A stretch of 64,000 nt of DNA from Saprospiraceae bacterium (GCA_016722285.1 JADKGI010000030.1:248001-312000), one strand, 5' to 3'; numbered from the stretch's first letter, positions 16,853 to 28,707 are shown. Program-made: numbers and translations. Notes: a model not told the origin generated them from the letters alone.

Positions 16853-19800
16853 ATGTTAAAAAAGAAGGGTGTAAAACCAACTAAAGGATTTGAATCAATA
16901 ACTATCAGTTTAAGTTCTCCGGACGAGATTCTCGAAAGGTCCTTTGGCGAGGTGTTAAAACCGGAAACTATTAATTATCGATCTTATAAACCTGAAAGAG
17001 ATGGTCTCTTCTGCGAAAGAATTTTTGGTCCTGTCAAGGATTATGAATGTTATTGTGGAAAATATAAAAGGATCAGATACAAAGGTATCGTTTGTGACAG
17101 ATGTGGTGTAGAAGTAACTGAGAAGAAGGTCAGGAGAGAAAGAATGGGTCACATTAAACTTGTAGTCCCGGTTGTTCATATATGGTTTTTCAAGTCTTTG
17201 CCAAATAAGATAGGGTACCTCTTAGGTTTTTCTTCAAAAAGCTTGAATCACTTATTCACTACGAAAGATATGTCGTAGTTCAGCCCGGAATTAAGGAAAA
17301 TGAAATTGCTAAGAGTGATTTATTGACAGAAGAAGAGTATTTTGATATTTTGGATACTTTACCAAAAGACAATCAAATGCTTGATGACCAGGACCCAAAT
17401 AAGTTTATAGCTAAAATGGGTGCTGATGCAGTTAAAGACCTTTTGGAAAGAATAAAATTGGATGAGTTGTCATTTGAACTTAGACATCAGGCAGCCAATG
17501 AGACTTCACAGCAAAGAAAATCCGAAGCATTAAAACGCCTTAGAGTCGTGGAAGCTTTCAGAGATGGAATGAAAACAACTGAGAACAGACCTGAATGGAC
17601 CATTATCCAATACTTACCGGTTACACCTCCTGAACTGAGACCATTGGTTCCTCTTGATGGGGGTAGATTTGCCAGTTCGGATTTAAATGATCTTTACAGA
17701 AGAGTTATCATAAGAAACAATCGTCTCAAAAGACTATTGGAAATCAAAGCCCCTGAGGTTATTTTGCGCAACGAGAAAAGGATGTTGCAGGAGGCAGTTG
17801 ATTCGCTTTTTGATAATTCAAGAAAATCTAATGCAGTCAAGGCTGAAGGGGGAAGATCACTGAAGTCACTGAGCGATGTACTCAAAGGAAAACAAGGTCG
17901 TTTCCGTCAAAACCTCCTGGGTAAGAGGGTAGATTATTCTGGTCGATCTGTGATAGTTGTTGGACCTACACTGTTACTCCATGAATGTGGAATTCCTAAA
18001 GGGATGGCAGCTGAGTTATTTAAGCCATTTATTATCAAAAAACTTATCGAAAGAGGTGTCGTAAAGACCGTCAAATCGGCTAAAAAACTGGTGGACAAAA
18101 AGGATCCGGTTATCTGGGAAATCCTTGAAAACATATTAAAAGGGCATCCTGTTTTACTAAACAGAGCTCCTACACTGCATAGACTCTCGATACAGGCATT
18201 TCAGCCTAGATTGGTAGAAGGTAAAGCTATACAGCTGCACCCATTGGTTTGTGGAGCTTTTAATGCTGACTTTGATGGTGACCAAATGGCGGTACACGTT
18301 CCTTTGGGTCATGCTGCAATACTTGAAGCACAGATGTTGATGTTGTCAGCGCATAATATGCTGAACCCACAGGATGGATCTCCTGTTACACTTCCTTCTC
18401 AGGATATGGTACTTGGACTTTACTATCTTACCAAACCTAGAAAATCAAGTGGAGATATAAAAGTAAGAGGAGAAGGGAAAACTTTCTATAGTGCAGAAGA
18501 AGTAACTATAGCTTTTAATGAAGGGGTTATTGACCTTCATGCAACCATTAAAGTCAGAGCTAATATTGAAGATTCTGAAGGCAATATCGTATTAAAGATA
18601 ATTGAAACTACCGTTGGAAGAGTATTATTTAATCAAAGTACGCCAGATACAGTTCCATTTATCAATCAGTTACTGACCAAAAAGAATCTGAAGAAAATTA
18701 TTGCCGATATTATCAATCGTACAGATTTTACTTCCACTGCCAAATTTTTGGATGAAATTAAGAATCTGGGATTCTTCTGGGCATACAAAGGTGGGTTGTC
18801 ATTCAACTTAGGAGATTTGATCACCCCTAGTATAAAAGAACAGACACTTCTTGAAGCTCAGGAAGAAGTTGATGAGGTATGGGAAAACTATAATAATGGT
18901 TTGATCACTCCAAACGAACGATACAATCAGGTCATAGACAAATGGACATTTGCTGATAATAAGATCACTGATAACCTGATGAGAGAAATTGCACTTCATA
19001 AGCAAGGATTTAACTCTGTGTTTATGATGCTGGATTCAGGAGCAAGGGGATCAAAACAACAGATCAAGCAGCTTTGCGGATTAAGAGGACTGATGGCAAA
19101 GCCCAGAAAATCAGGAGATACCGGTGGGGCGATTATAGAAAATCCAATTCTGGCTAATTTCCTTGAAGGATTATCAGTTTTGGAATATTTTATATCTACA
19201 CACGGTGCGAGAAAAGGACTTGCTGATACAGCCCTTAAGACGGCAGATGCAGGTTACCTTACGAGAAGACTTGTTGATGTAGCCCAGGACGTAATTATCA
19301 CAGAGGAGGATTGCAGTACATTAAGAGGAATAGATACAGAAGCGCTAAAGGACAAAGAAAATGTAATCGAGACTTTGGCTTCAAGGATAGTAGGCAGGTA
19401 TTCACTTTATGATGTTTTAGACCCGGTCACCGATGCTCTTCTCGTAGAAGCAGGCGGGTATTTAAATCCTGAAATAGCAGATAATATTGAAGCTGCGGGC
19501 ATCGAAATGGTAACCATAAGATCAGTGCTCACTTGCGAAACAAGAGTAGGTGTGTGTGCAAAATGTTATGGCAAAAATCTTGCTACAGGTCGCAGAGTGG
19601 AAATGGGCGATGCAGTAGGTATTATTGCTGCACAATCGATTGGTGAGCCCGGAACACAATTGACACTTCGTACTTTCCACGTCGGGGGTATTGCTTCAGT
19701 TTCTAAAACAGAATCGGAAATCAGTACCAAATACGATGGGATGATCGAGTTTGATAATATAAAAATTACTGAGCAGGTTGAAGGTGGATCAAAATTCCAG

Positions 19801-21110
19801 GTCGTATTATCCAGATCCGGTGAGATCAGGGTGGTAGATCCTGAGACAAAGAAAATTTATAATTCTTACTTTATTCCATATGGATCTACGCTATTGGTAA
19901 ATGATAAACAAAGAATTGCTAAAGGTCAGGTACTGTGTGAATGGGATCCATTCAATAATCTGATTATATCTGAATTTGGAGGTATTGCAATTTTTGAAGA
20001 TATAGATGAAGGTGTTACTTATCGTGTGGAAAGAGATGATCAAACTGGATATGCTGAAAAAGTAGTAATTGAATCAAAGAATAAGAAGAAGATCCCCGTT
20101 ATAAGGATCGTTTCTGAGAGTGGAGATGAGCTTAAGACTTACAATCTTCCGGTAGGTGCATATATTACCATTGAGGATAATGCAGAGATAGTGCCAGGGC
20201 AAAAAATAGTGAAAATACCCAGGAATTTAGGTAAGATTCAGGATATTACTGGTGGACTTCCGAGGGTTACGGAACTCTTTGAGGCCAGAAATCCATCAAA
20301 TCCTGCGGTAACTGCCGAAATTGATGGAATAATCACCTATGGTAAGATCAAAAGAGGTAACAGAGAAATTTTTGTAGATGATGAGAAAACTGGCCAGAGA
20401 AGAAAATATCTGATTGGTTTGTCCAAGCACTTACTTGTACAAGAAGGTGACTTTGTCAGAGCCGGTATGCAATTATCGGATGGCGCGGTTGCTCCACTTG
20501 ACATACTAAATATCAAAGGTCCGTTTGCAGTTCAGGCGCACCTTGTCAATGGTGTTCAGGAAGTATATCGTTCTCAAGGTATAGCTATCAATGATAAACA
20601 TATTGAAGTTATTGTAAGACAGATGATGCGTAGAGTTGATATTGTCGATCCGGGGGATACCAGTTTCCTTGAGGGCGAGGCTGTTGACAGACATATATTT
20701 AATGAACAGAACGATTGGATATTTGATAAAAAAGTAGTGACGGATCCCGGAGATTCCAGTACATTTAAACCCGGTCAAATTGTCTCCATCAGACAGTTTA
20801 GAGAAGAAAATTCATTACTCAAGAGGAATGATAAAAAATTGCTGTTGTTAGGGATGCAGTTCCTGCTACATCAAGTGTCATTCTCCAAGGTATTACCAGA
20901 GCATCTTTAGGTGTTGAAAGCTGGATTTCAGCTGCTTCATTCCAGGAAACAACGAAAGTGTTAAGCACGGCTGCTATTTCAGCTAAGCGTGACTCGCTGT
21001 CAGGCCTGAAAGAAAATGTAATTGTAGGAAAGAACATTCCCGCAGGTACAGGCTTAAGACATTTCAAAGATCTGGTAGTAGAATCAGTTAATGAGTATAA
21101 CGTAATGTAA
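16853..21110 (+). CDS. rpoC: DNA-directed RNA polymerase subunit beta', with two one-base deletions
   Basis: Three frames make one 1419-residue RpoC. The first break is at the A-run 17236-17240, where one more A gives SKKLESLIHYERYVVVQPG. The second is at the A-run 20833-20838, where one more A gives DKKIAVVRDAVPATSS and a proper C-terminus ending SVNEYNVM. Motifs: N-terminal zinc ribbon CYCGKYKRIRYKGIVCDRCG, catalytic NADFDGDQMAVH with three Mg-binding aspartates, trigger-loop region GEPGTQLTLRTFHVGG and the second zinc site CETRVGVCAKC. It starts 35 bases after rpoB. Both breaks are in homopolymers of an essential single gene, so they must be sequence errors. Confidence 0.97.
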
Positions 21111-21134
21111 AACCAAATTTGGGTTTTGAAATAT

Positions 21135-21171
21135 AAGAGGAGTACTTTGTAATGAGGTACTCCTCTTTTTT
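21135..21171 (+). terminator. Rho-independent terminator after rpoC
   Basis: AAGAGGAGTAC (21135-21145) pairs perfectly with GTACTCCTCTT (21157-21167), with an 11-base loop and a T-run to 21171. It lies 24 bases after the restored rpoC stop and closes the rplK-rpoC transcript. Confidence 0.9.
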
Positions 21172-21277
21172 ATGGCACCTACATGAATAACATTACTATT
21201 TCATTTTGCGTTAATAAGGAAAATATGATAAAAAGCCCATCATCTTTTGATTATATATTTAATAAAAAAGTGGTATT

Positions 21278-22006
21278 ATGAAAAATTCTATTCGGATTAA
21301 ATATTTCTTTCTTGCAATTGGATTATTTTTTATTTCATCTGCTAATGGTCAGTTTGGTTTGAGACTTAAATTCAATCAAAATAACTATAAAAATTGGGAA
21401 AATGTATTGGTACAAAGATTTCAGATAGACAATAGATTATTTTCCAAAGGATATGAAGCAGGTCTGGATTATTGGTTCCGATTAGAAAAGAGAAGGGTAG
21501 AGTTTATGCCTGAACTGGCATATTCCTTTTCAGCTACCACATTTGACAATCATTCAATTGATAAATTTGGAATAGGTATTTTTAGCTTTAACTTTCATAC
21601 TCATATTTATGCGCTTGACATGGAAGGAGACTGTGATTGCCCTACTTTTTCAAAACAAGGGCCATCTATAAACAAGGGCTTATTTTTCCATTTTACCCCC
21701 GGAATAAGCTATTACAATGCTACAGGAGAAGCACAACCTATTCTATCTTCCATGCCTATAACAAATAATAGTGCTCAGGGATTGATATTTAAGGTCGGAG
21801 GCGGAATTGGGCTTGATTTAGGCATCAGTGATATTCTGACGGTTACTCCGATTGTTTCATATTATTTTTACGGCCCAATGACTTGGAAAAAATTGGCAGT
21901 AAATGGATTGGATTTTGTAGATTCTAAGAATAATCTGAGTATGCTACAATTTAGTATTCGATTGGGTTTCAGAGCAGATTACAATAATAGAAGATTCAAA
22001 AGATAG
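21278..22006 (+). CDS. Predicted outer-membrane beta-barrel protein
   Basis: 242 residues. The N-terminus MKNSIRIKYFFLAIGLFFISSANGQ is a signal peptide. The rest alternates short beta-strands with turns (GLRLKFNQNNYKNW, YEAGLDYWFRLEKRRVEF, GGGIGLDLGISDILTVTPIVSYYF) and ends with the aromatic-rich strand LQFSIRLGFRADY. This is the pattern of small porin-like barrels of Bacteroidota. I recognise no specific family and infer no substrate. It stands alone between the rpoC terminator and the helicase gene and has no clear -7 element. Confidence 0.75.
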   Translation: MKNSIRIKYFFLAIGLFFISSANGQFGLRLKFNQNNYKNWENVLVQRFQIDNRLFSKGYEAGLDYWFRLEKRRVEFMPELAYSFSATTFDNHSIDKFGIGIFSFNFHTHIYALDMEGDCDCPTFSKQGPSINKGLFFHFTPGISYYNATGEAQPILSSMPITNNSAQGLIFKVGGGIGLDLGISDILTVTPIVSYYFYGPMTWKKLAVNGLDFVDSKNNLSMLQFSIRLGFRADYNNRRFKR

Positions 22007-22061
22007 CTTAAATTCGTACTTTGCACGGTTTAATAAATTAAAATAGAATCATAACCATCTG

Positions 22062-23364
22062 ATGCAGGGTATGAAACCGCCAATAACTCTCAGTCCCGAA
22101 TTTTCAGGTATTCTGGATCAAATGGAATATAGTCAGGATAATATATTTATTACTGGAAGAGCTGGAACAGGTAAGTCAACATTACTCCAAATATTCAGAA
22201 ATACTTCAAAAAAGAAAGTTGTCATCCTGGCCCCTACAGGCATTGCAGCACTAAATGTAAGAGGGCAGACTATTCATTCATTTTTCGGTTTTCCTCCTAA
22301 ATTAATTAACAGATCAGAAATAGAAAAGCGAAAGAACAACAAGATCTATAAAAATCTGGATATGATCGTCATCGATGAAATATCTATGGTGAGGGCAGAT
22401 ATTATTGATAATATGGATTATTTTCTTCGTATCAACCGAAATATAAATGAACCATTCGGTGGTGTCCAAATGATCTTTTTTGGAGACTTATTCCAACTTC
22501 CGCCTGTAGTTTCAACAACATTTGAAAAGCAGTACTTTACCACAACATATGAAACGCCTTATTTTTTCAGCCCGTGTATTATCTGTGATTGATATGAAAA
22601 TGATCGAGTTGATACATGTGTACCGACAGGAAGAAAGGAGTTTTATAAGTTTACTTGACGGAATCAGGCAGAACAATCTGGATTACGAAGATTTTATGTA
22701 CCTTAACGAACGGCATCTGCCTTTGCCGGATAAGGAAGAGCTTTACATCACATTATGTAGCCGGAATGATATTGCAGGGAAGATCAACGAATATGAAATT
22801 TCTGCAATCGATTTGCCATCATTTGAATTTCTGGCATCTGTGTCAGGTGAATTCAATCCCAGGTTATACCCTACTGATTTTAAATTGATTTTAAAGGAAG
22901 GTGCTCAGGTAATGTTTGTCAAGAATGATCTTCAGAAGCAGTATGTAAACGGCACTTTGGGTATTATCTCAGAACTTTCACATGATAGAATAATGGTAAG
23001 AATAACGCAAAGGGGAGATCAAGAGAAGTTGATTGAAGTCGAAAAGCAGGAGTGGGAAATATTGAAATATGAAAATGATATAAAAAAGCCCGCAAGTATT
23101 AATACAAAAGTAGTAGGTACTTTTAAACAATATCCGTTGAAATTAGCCTGGGCGATTACAATACATAAAAGTCAGGGTAAAACATTTGATCGCGTGATCA
23201 TCGATATGGGAGGAGGGGCTTTCGAGAGCGGACAGACCTACGTAGCTCTGAGCAGATGCAGGACACTTGATGGCATCATTCTTAAACAACCCATCAGAAA
23301 TAAGGATATCATTGTTGATGAGCGGGTTGCATCCTATTATGCACAAATAAGGTATCTGAGCTGA
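22062..23364 (+). CDS. Pif1/RecD-type AAA helicase, with a one-base insertion
   Basis: N-terminal half: Walker A GRAGTGKST at residues 32-40, VILAPTGIAALNVRGQTIHSFFGFP (motif Ia), Walker B VIDEISMVRADI and GDLFQLPPV (motif III). The frame then breaks in the T-run 22562-22567; removing one T joins it to SARVLSVIDMKMIELIHVYRQ and a 433-residue protein. The C-terminal half has WAITIHKSQGKTFDRVIID and TYVALSRCRTLDG, the motif V/VI region of Pif1/RecD superfamily 1B helicases. It should unwind DNA 5' to 3' in recombination or replication-fork maintenance. The start codon is either of two close Mets at 22062 and 22071. Confidence 0.9.
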
Positions 23365-23378
23365 ACGTGTTAAGAATT

Positions 23379-24323
23379 CTATTTTATATATTTCAGTGGT
23401 TTTACTAAATCCTGCTGTATATCTTTCTGATAGACCCTGATGTAATCTATTTCCATCACATTGGGGAATACTGGATTTTTTTCTTTGTGCTTGTGGCAAA
23501 TTGACTGATTGGCAATAACTTGTACAGGCTCACCATAGTGGGGAAATGCAGGTTCAGTTAGGTATTCACCGGATTTGATATTACACGTATTGATAGGATT
23601 ACCTTTGAGATCATAATATTTGGGAATATATCTGACCATAATATCATCTATATAGTATTTTATCATCGTTGGCTCGTACTCAACACTGAAAGTATGAAAA
23701 TCTTCGGAGAAGTCAATACCGAAATCCACCATCTTTGATTGACTGCTATAACATGGTGACCCTTTTTTTGGGTTTTTATTGGGGCAATCATTGGTAAGCC
23801 AATTGTGTACTGAGAACTCTATTTTTTCAGGTCCATTGCATATAAATTCAAAAATGTCAATCTCTGTATTCCAGCCAAATACCCAGAATGCCGGCCACTG
23901 CTGTTTCCCTTTGGGAAGTTTACATCTTACCTCATACTTTCCATAAGTGGTAAACTTTTGTTTGGAATGCACCATACCCGAAGTGTAATTATAGTTTGTA
24001 TTGAACCAAGTCCCACCTGTTTGCTCGGATTTTAAATAAAGCAAGTTATTTTTGACGGTAACATTTTCATCTCTGAAAATATTTGCACTGACATGGGTTC
24101 TGCAAAAAGCGCATGAATCGGGTGCATATTCAGGGCCATATGGATAAAACGCAAACCATTTTGATGTATCTAAAGAGTTTCCATCAAATTCATCATTAAA
24201 AACAAGGGAGTAAGAAGCTTGCACGCATTTTATATCATGATTCAGATTTACCTTTAATTTCTTTGTTTGACCTGATGAAGTAATAGGAGATATTAAGATC
24301 AAAATTATAATAATGCTGCGCAT
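23379..24323 (-). CDS. Secreted glycoside hydrolase family 16 (beta-glucanase/laminarinase-like)
   Basis: 314 residues with a signal peptide (residues 1 to about 19). The GH16 fold is marked by LVFNDEFDGNSLDTSKW at the start, YGKYEVRCKLPKGKQQWPAFWVFG and the catalytic ExDxxE motif EIDIFE at 154-159. The C-terminal VMEIDYIRVYQ strand is typical. GH16 enzymes cut beta-1,3/1,4-glucans, carrageenan or agar; the shape suggests beta-glucanase, but the substrate is not settled. It starts seven bases after the recQ stop on the same strand and is probably co-transcribed. No T9SS sorting domain is present. Confidence 0.92.
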   Translation of the reverse strand: MRSIIIILILISPITSSGQTKKLKVNLNHDIKCVQASYSLVFNDEFDGNSLDTSKWFAFYPYGPEYAPDSCAFCRTHVSANIFRDENVTVKNNLLYLKSEQTGGTWFNTNYNYTSGMVHSKQKFTTYGKYEVRCKLPKGKQQWPAFWVFGWNTEIDIFEFICNGPEKIEFSVHNWLTNDCPNKNPKKGSPCYSSQSKMVDFGIDFSEDFHTFSVEYEPTMIKYYIDDIMVRYIPKYYDLKGNPINTCNIKSGEYLTEPAFPHYGEPVQVIANQSICHKHKEKNPVFPNVMEIDYIRVYQKDIQQDLVKPLKYIK

Positions 24324-24329
24324 AAGCCA

Positions 24330-26464
24330 TTAATTTGCTTGTAGTTTTTTTAAAATAACTGCGAGAGATAGCCTGATTTTGTGATATTCCATGGGTGACA
24401 TCATATTTTCAGCAATGGCAGATAAAGACATTTCTTTGTTTGCTTTTAGCCATGCTTCTTCTACTTGGTTGACATCTGTTTGATTAATGTATTTCTTTAT
24501 ATCGACGTTTTCACCTTTTGTAAATAAATAAGCTATGTGAGAATACACCGTTTGTTCTGAAATTCCCCTTTTTAGTGATATTTCAGAAGGATTTAATCCA
24601 TTTCCTAACAGGATGAGGGTTTCTAAATAAGTTTGGCCTTTAATATTTTTTATATGATTTTGAGATGAAATATAGCCCTGTATTATTGCCAGCAGGGCGG
24701 AACCATATTGCTCCGATTTTACTTTTCCAATTCCTTCTACTTTCAATAAATCTTCATTTGTCAAGGGTTTAGATTCTACAATATGTTCAAACACTTTGTC
24801 ACTAAAGATAACATATGCGGGTACTTGTTTTTGCCTTGATAATTCAGACCTCCATTCTTTTAGTTTTTGCAAAAGCTCATTTTCCAATATTAACTTTTTT
24901 TGTTTGGGTTTGGGTTTTTCTATTTCAAAATCTGAAATAGTCACATCGACAAGGCTGACTCTTTTACCACCGTATAGCACAGAGTCTGAGAGAGGTGTTG
25001 TTTTCAGTTTAAATCCATCGCTGTAATCAATACGGATTAATCCCTGATTTATAAGTTGGGTGATATAGATTTTCCAGTTAATAAATGAAATATCTTTCCC
25101 GGCTCCAAAGGTCTTTATTTTATCAAGGCCCGTCTCTCTGATTTTGGCCCGATATGACCCCCGCAGGACATCGATCAATAGGTTCATTGCAATGCTTTCT
25201 TTACAACGAACAAGTGCAGACAATGCTTTTTGTGCCAGAATTGTGGAATCTTTACTTTTTGGCGGATTAAGACAATTATCGCAATGACCGCAGGGTTCAG
25301 ATCTGAATTCCCCGAAATAATTGAGAACAACATTTGTCCGGCATTCATTTGCCGATGCATATTCCCACATTCGTTCCAGTTTTGCATATTGGACGGTTTT
25401 GAATTCTTCGGGGGCCTGACTGTCGTCAATAAATCTTTTTGCATGATGTAGTCACCCCAACTATAAAATAACAGTGTTCTTGCCGGGGTTCCATCTCTTC
25501 CTGAGCGTCCAATTTCCTGATAATATCCTTCCAGATTTTTAGGCATGGCATAGTGAATAACCCACCGGATATTGCTTTTATCAATACCCATCCCAAAAGC
25601 TATAGTAGCACATATAAACTGAAGTTTGTCGTCCTGAAACTCCTGCTGTATTTTTCTGCGTTCTGCCGGATCAAGACCCGCATGATAATGTGCACATTTG
25701 AATCCCGACATATGGAGTTTGACTGAAAGTTTTTCGGTCTCTTTTCTGCTTAAACAATATATAATGCCGCTTTGGTTTTTTATTTTTTGAAGGAATTCTG
25801 CAGTCTGCCTGTACTTTTGCTCTGCTGGTCTGGATTCTGTTGTAATATTTTTTCGCTCAAAACTGGACAAAAAGATTTCAGGATTTGTAAGCCTTAATTG
25901 CTTACAAATATCAATCTGAGTTGCTCCATCAGCAGTAGCGGTTAGGGCTATAAAAGGAACATGGGAAAACTTATCCCTTATTTTGCCGAGAAGAACATAA
26001 TCCGGTCTGAAGTCATTGCCCCAGATAGAAACACAATGTGCTTCATCTATGGCTATCAGGTTTATTTCAAAACGCGCTAGAAAATCTGCAAATCCAGAAG
26101 CGTTAATTCTCTCAGGGGAGACATACAGAAGTTTTATTTTGCCATGAACCAGTGCACTTTCAACTTCTGAAAGCTCCGCTTTTGTCATATTTGAATGAAA
26201 TGCAGCTACATTTACACCGGACATTTTTAAAGCAGATACCTGATCATTCATCAGAGATATAAGTGGCGAGACAACAATAGTAATACCTTGAAATATAAGT
26301 GCGGGTAGTTGATAGCAAAGTGATTTTCCCCCTCCTGTTGGCATGATAACCAGCGTGTCTTTCTGAGCAAGAACTCTGTCTATAATTTCTTCCTGTCTTT
26401 CACGAAATGTAGTATAACCCCATACATCCTTCAGCAGGGCGTACTTTTGATTTTTATAGTCCAT
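24330..26464 (-). CDS. recQ: ATP-dependent DNA helicase RecQ, with a one-base deletion
   Basis: From ATG 26464: motif 0 YTTFRERQEEII, Walker A MPTGGGKSLCYQLPA, motif II AIDEAHCVSIWGNDFRPDY, motif VI IGRSGRDGTPA. The frame breaks at the run 25436-25440 (T on plus, A on minus). One extra base gives MQKRFIDDSQAPEEFKTVQYAKLERMW and joins the zinc-binding region CRTNVVLNYFGE..CGHCDNC, the RQC winged helix, an HRDC domain (LKEWRSELSRQKQVPAYVIFSDK) and a C-terminal helix-turn-helix. Total 711 residues, usual for RecQ. It unwinds DNA 3' to 5' in recombination repair. Confidence 0.95.
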
Positions 26465-26515
26465 TTATAAGAAGCCTTGGTGGTAAGATTCGTTAAAGAT
26501 TTCATCAATTCGATG

Positions 26516-26523
26516 CAAATATA
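26516..26523 (-). promoter_or_regulatory. Candidate -7 element for recQ-GH16
   Basis: Read on the minus strand this is TATATTTG, an exact TANNTTTG match, 52 bases upstream of the recQ ATG. It is divergent from the pdhB promoter 64 bases away. Confidence 0.45.
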
Positions 26524-26586
26524 TCATTTAGAAGTCCTATAAATGAAAACTTTTTAAACCTATTTCCGATTGACCGCATAATTAAT

Positions 26587-26594
26587 TACTTTTG
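26587..26594 (+). promoter_or_regulatory. Candidate -7 element for pdhB
   Basis: TACTTTTG matches TANNTTTG, 35 bases before the ATG at 26630. Confidence 0.5.
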
Positions 26595-26629
26595 CAGAAT
26601 TAATTAAATAAGATCATAATATAGAATAT

Positions 26630-27617
26630 ATGTCAAGAATATTAACACTTAGAGAGGCACTTGGTGAAGCTATGTCAGAAGAAATGCGAAGAGATGAAAG
26701 TGTATTTTTAATGGGTGAAGAGGTAGCGGAATATAACGGTGCCTACAAAGTGAGCAAAGGAATGCTGGAAGAATTTGGCCCCAGACGCGTCATTGATACT
26801 CCTATTGCCGAACTTGGATTTACGGGGATTGGGGTCGGTGCAGCTATGAATGGATTGCGGCCGATTATTGAATTTATGACTTGGAATTTTGCCGTACTTG
26901 CCTTTGACCAGATTGTCAATAATGCAGCTAAAACGCTTTCTCAATCAGCAGGCCAGTTCAAGTGTCCTATTGTATTCAGAGGTCCTTCCGGATCTGCAGG
27001 TCAGTTAGGTCAGCAACATTCGCAGACTTTTGAAAGCTGGCTAGCAAATATTCCCGGTATCAAGGTGATTTCATGCATTGACCCGGCAGATGCTAAAGGC
27101 TTATTGAAGTCTGCTATCAGGGATGATGATCCGGTTTGTATTATGGAGTCAGAATCATTCTATGGTTTGAAAGGCGAAATACCAGACGGAGATTACCTGG
27201 TGCCAATTGGTAAAGCAGTGGTACGTCGTGAAGGTAGTGATATAACAATCGTCTCCTATAATAAAATGATGGAAGTGGTAAAAAGAAGCGGCTGTTCTTC
27301 TTGAAAAAGAAGGGATTTCTGCTGAAGTAATAGATTTAAGGACTATAAGACCACTTGATAATCGCACTATTGTTGAATCAGTAAAGAAAACAAACAGGTT
27401 GGTAGTGGTAGATGAAGCTTGGCCTTTTTCAGGTGTTTCAGCTGAAATAGCTTACGAAATTCAAAAATATGCTTTTGACTATCTGGATGCCCCGGTGACA
27501 AGGGTGAATTCAGCAGATACATCCTTGCCCTATGCACCAACATTTTTGGATGAATATCTCCCTACACCCGCAAAGGTGGTTAAGGCAGTAAAAGAAGTTA
27601 TGTACATAAAATCCTGA
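26630..27617 (+). CDS. pdhB: Pyruvate dehydrogenase E1 component subunit beta, with a one-base insertion
   Basis: The frame from ATG 26630 breaks after MMEVVKR. Removing one A from the run 27280-27284 gives MMEVVKEAAVLLEKEGISAEVIDLRTIRPLD and a 328-residue E1-beta, the family length. Landmarks are FLMGEEVAEYNGAYKVSKGML, VIDTPIAELGFTGIGVGAAM, GPSGSAGQLGQQHSQ and a C-terminal TAxxPYAPxLE-like segment. With E1-alpha it forms the thiamine-diphosphate E1 of the pyruvate dehydrogenase complex. No E1-alpha or E2 gene is in the window. A 2-oxoisovalerate E1-beta is the main alternative but the motifs fit PdhB better. Confidence 0.93.
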
Positions 27618-27723
27618 TAATATAAAGATTATAAAGGATTGCTGATGTTTTTATTTAACTAATAATGCTATTTTTGATATTTTGATTTTAAATACATATG
27701 GTATTTATTTCGATATATTTAAC

Positions 27724-27731
27724 TACCTTTG
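27724..27731 (+). promoter_or_regulatory. Candidate -7 element for ftsX
   Basis: TACCTTTG matches TANNTTTG, 18 bases before the ftsX ATG at 27750. Confidence 0.5.
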
Positions 27732-27749
27732 ATTTTAAATAAGAGGTAA

Positions 27750-28592
27750 ATGACAAATTCGGGTAAGCCTACACAATTTTATGCGACAATGTCAACTTCT
27801 ATTGTCCTGGTGTTGATCTCTTTATTTTTACTTATCTTTTTTCATTCTTCCAACATTACTAATATTGTTAAGGAAAATATCAATATTCTTGTAGAACTGG
27901 AAGATAATCTTCCTTCGGGGGAAGTGGGAAATCTCAAAAAGATCCTGATAAAACAATCCGGCGTTTTGCCTTCTTCTGTTGAATTTGTAAGTAAAAAAGA
28001 TGCCTTGGAACTGATGTCAAGAGAGCTGAATATATCAGAGAGTCTGGATGAAAATCCATTCAGAGACCTGTTGAAATTTAACCTGAGCAACGACTCTTAT
28101 TCTGAATCCAAGATAAAAGACATAAAATCCAAAATTGAACTGGAAAAGGGTGTATTGGGCCTATATTATGAGAATGACAGCGTTGATTTAGTAAAGACTA
28201 ATCTTGAGAAGATATCATACGGTATATTGATTCTTGCTTTTTGTTTTGTCATTCTGGCTCTGGCTATTATTTTTAATACCGTCAAGCTTACCTTATATTC
28301 TGATATAAAGCAGATCAAAACCATGGAAATAGTAGGGGCAGAAAAATCTTTTATAAAAAAGCCGTATTTGAGAGCCGCTTTTGGGATGATAATGAAGGCT
28401 ATGATTGCCGTATTTGTTTTTATTGGAGGATTAAGTGGATATCTGATTCAGTCAGGATCTATTTTTGCTGAAATCTTGCAAATAAAATATGTAGTATTAA
28501 CATTGGTTATCAGTTTTTTAGCTGCCCTTATAATTCAGTTTGCCACAACCAATTCTATCTTAAACGATTTTCTGCGGAAGGTAAACCGTTAA
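27750..28592 (+). CDS. ftsX: Cell division protein FtsX (ABC permease-like)
   Basis: 280 residues with a helix at about 16-31, a periplasmic domain (about 35-145, with NINILVELEDNLPSGEV and DALELMSREL) and three C-terminal helices including YGILILAFCFVILALAIIFNTVKLT and the conserved QIKTMEIVGAEKSFIKKPYLRAAFG segment. FtsX pairs with FtsE to activate cell-wall hydrolases during division. No ftsE is adjacent. In this phylum ftsX-DUF3098-uppP-truB is a common order; here a tricorn-type protease gene lies between ftsX and DUF3098. Confidence 0.93.
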   Translation: MTNSGKPTQFYATMSTSIVLVLISLFLLIFFHSSNITNIVKENINILVELEDNLPSGEVGNLKKILIKQSGVLPSSVEFVSKKDALELMSRELNISESLDENPFRDLLKFNLSNDSYSESKIKDIKSKIELEKGVLGLYYENDSVDLVKTNLEKISYGILILAFCFVILALAIIFNTVKLTLYSDIKQIKTMEIVGAEKSFIKKPYLRAAFGMIMKAMIAVFVFIGGLSGYLIQSGSIFAEILQIKYVVLTLVISFLAALIIQFATTNSILNDFLRKVNR

Positions 28593-28699
28593 TAGATACA
28601 TCCATTTGCCATAAATTTTAGCTTTTAGATATTTTTATTTACATTTTAGGTTTCGGTTATTTTACAAATTATTTAAAGCAATCATTGTGGGCTTCTATG

Positions 28700-28707
28700 T
28701 ATATTTG
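28700..28707 (+). promoter_or_regulatory. Candidate -7 element for the tricorn-type protease
   Basis: TATATTTG matches TANNTTTG, 57 bases before the ATG at 28765. Confidence 0.45.

Noticed and set aside
13600..20850. Programmed ribosomal frameshifting in rpoB and rpoC
   Set aside because: No slippery-heptamer-plus-structure context, both directions of shift elsewhere, and fifteen genes of unrelated function affected; sequencing error explains all.
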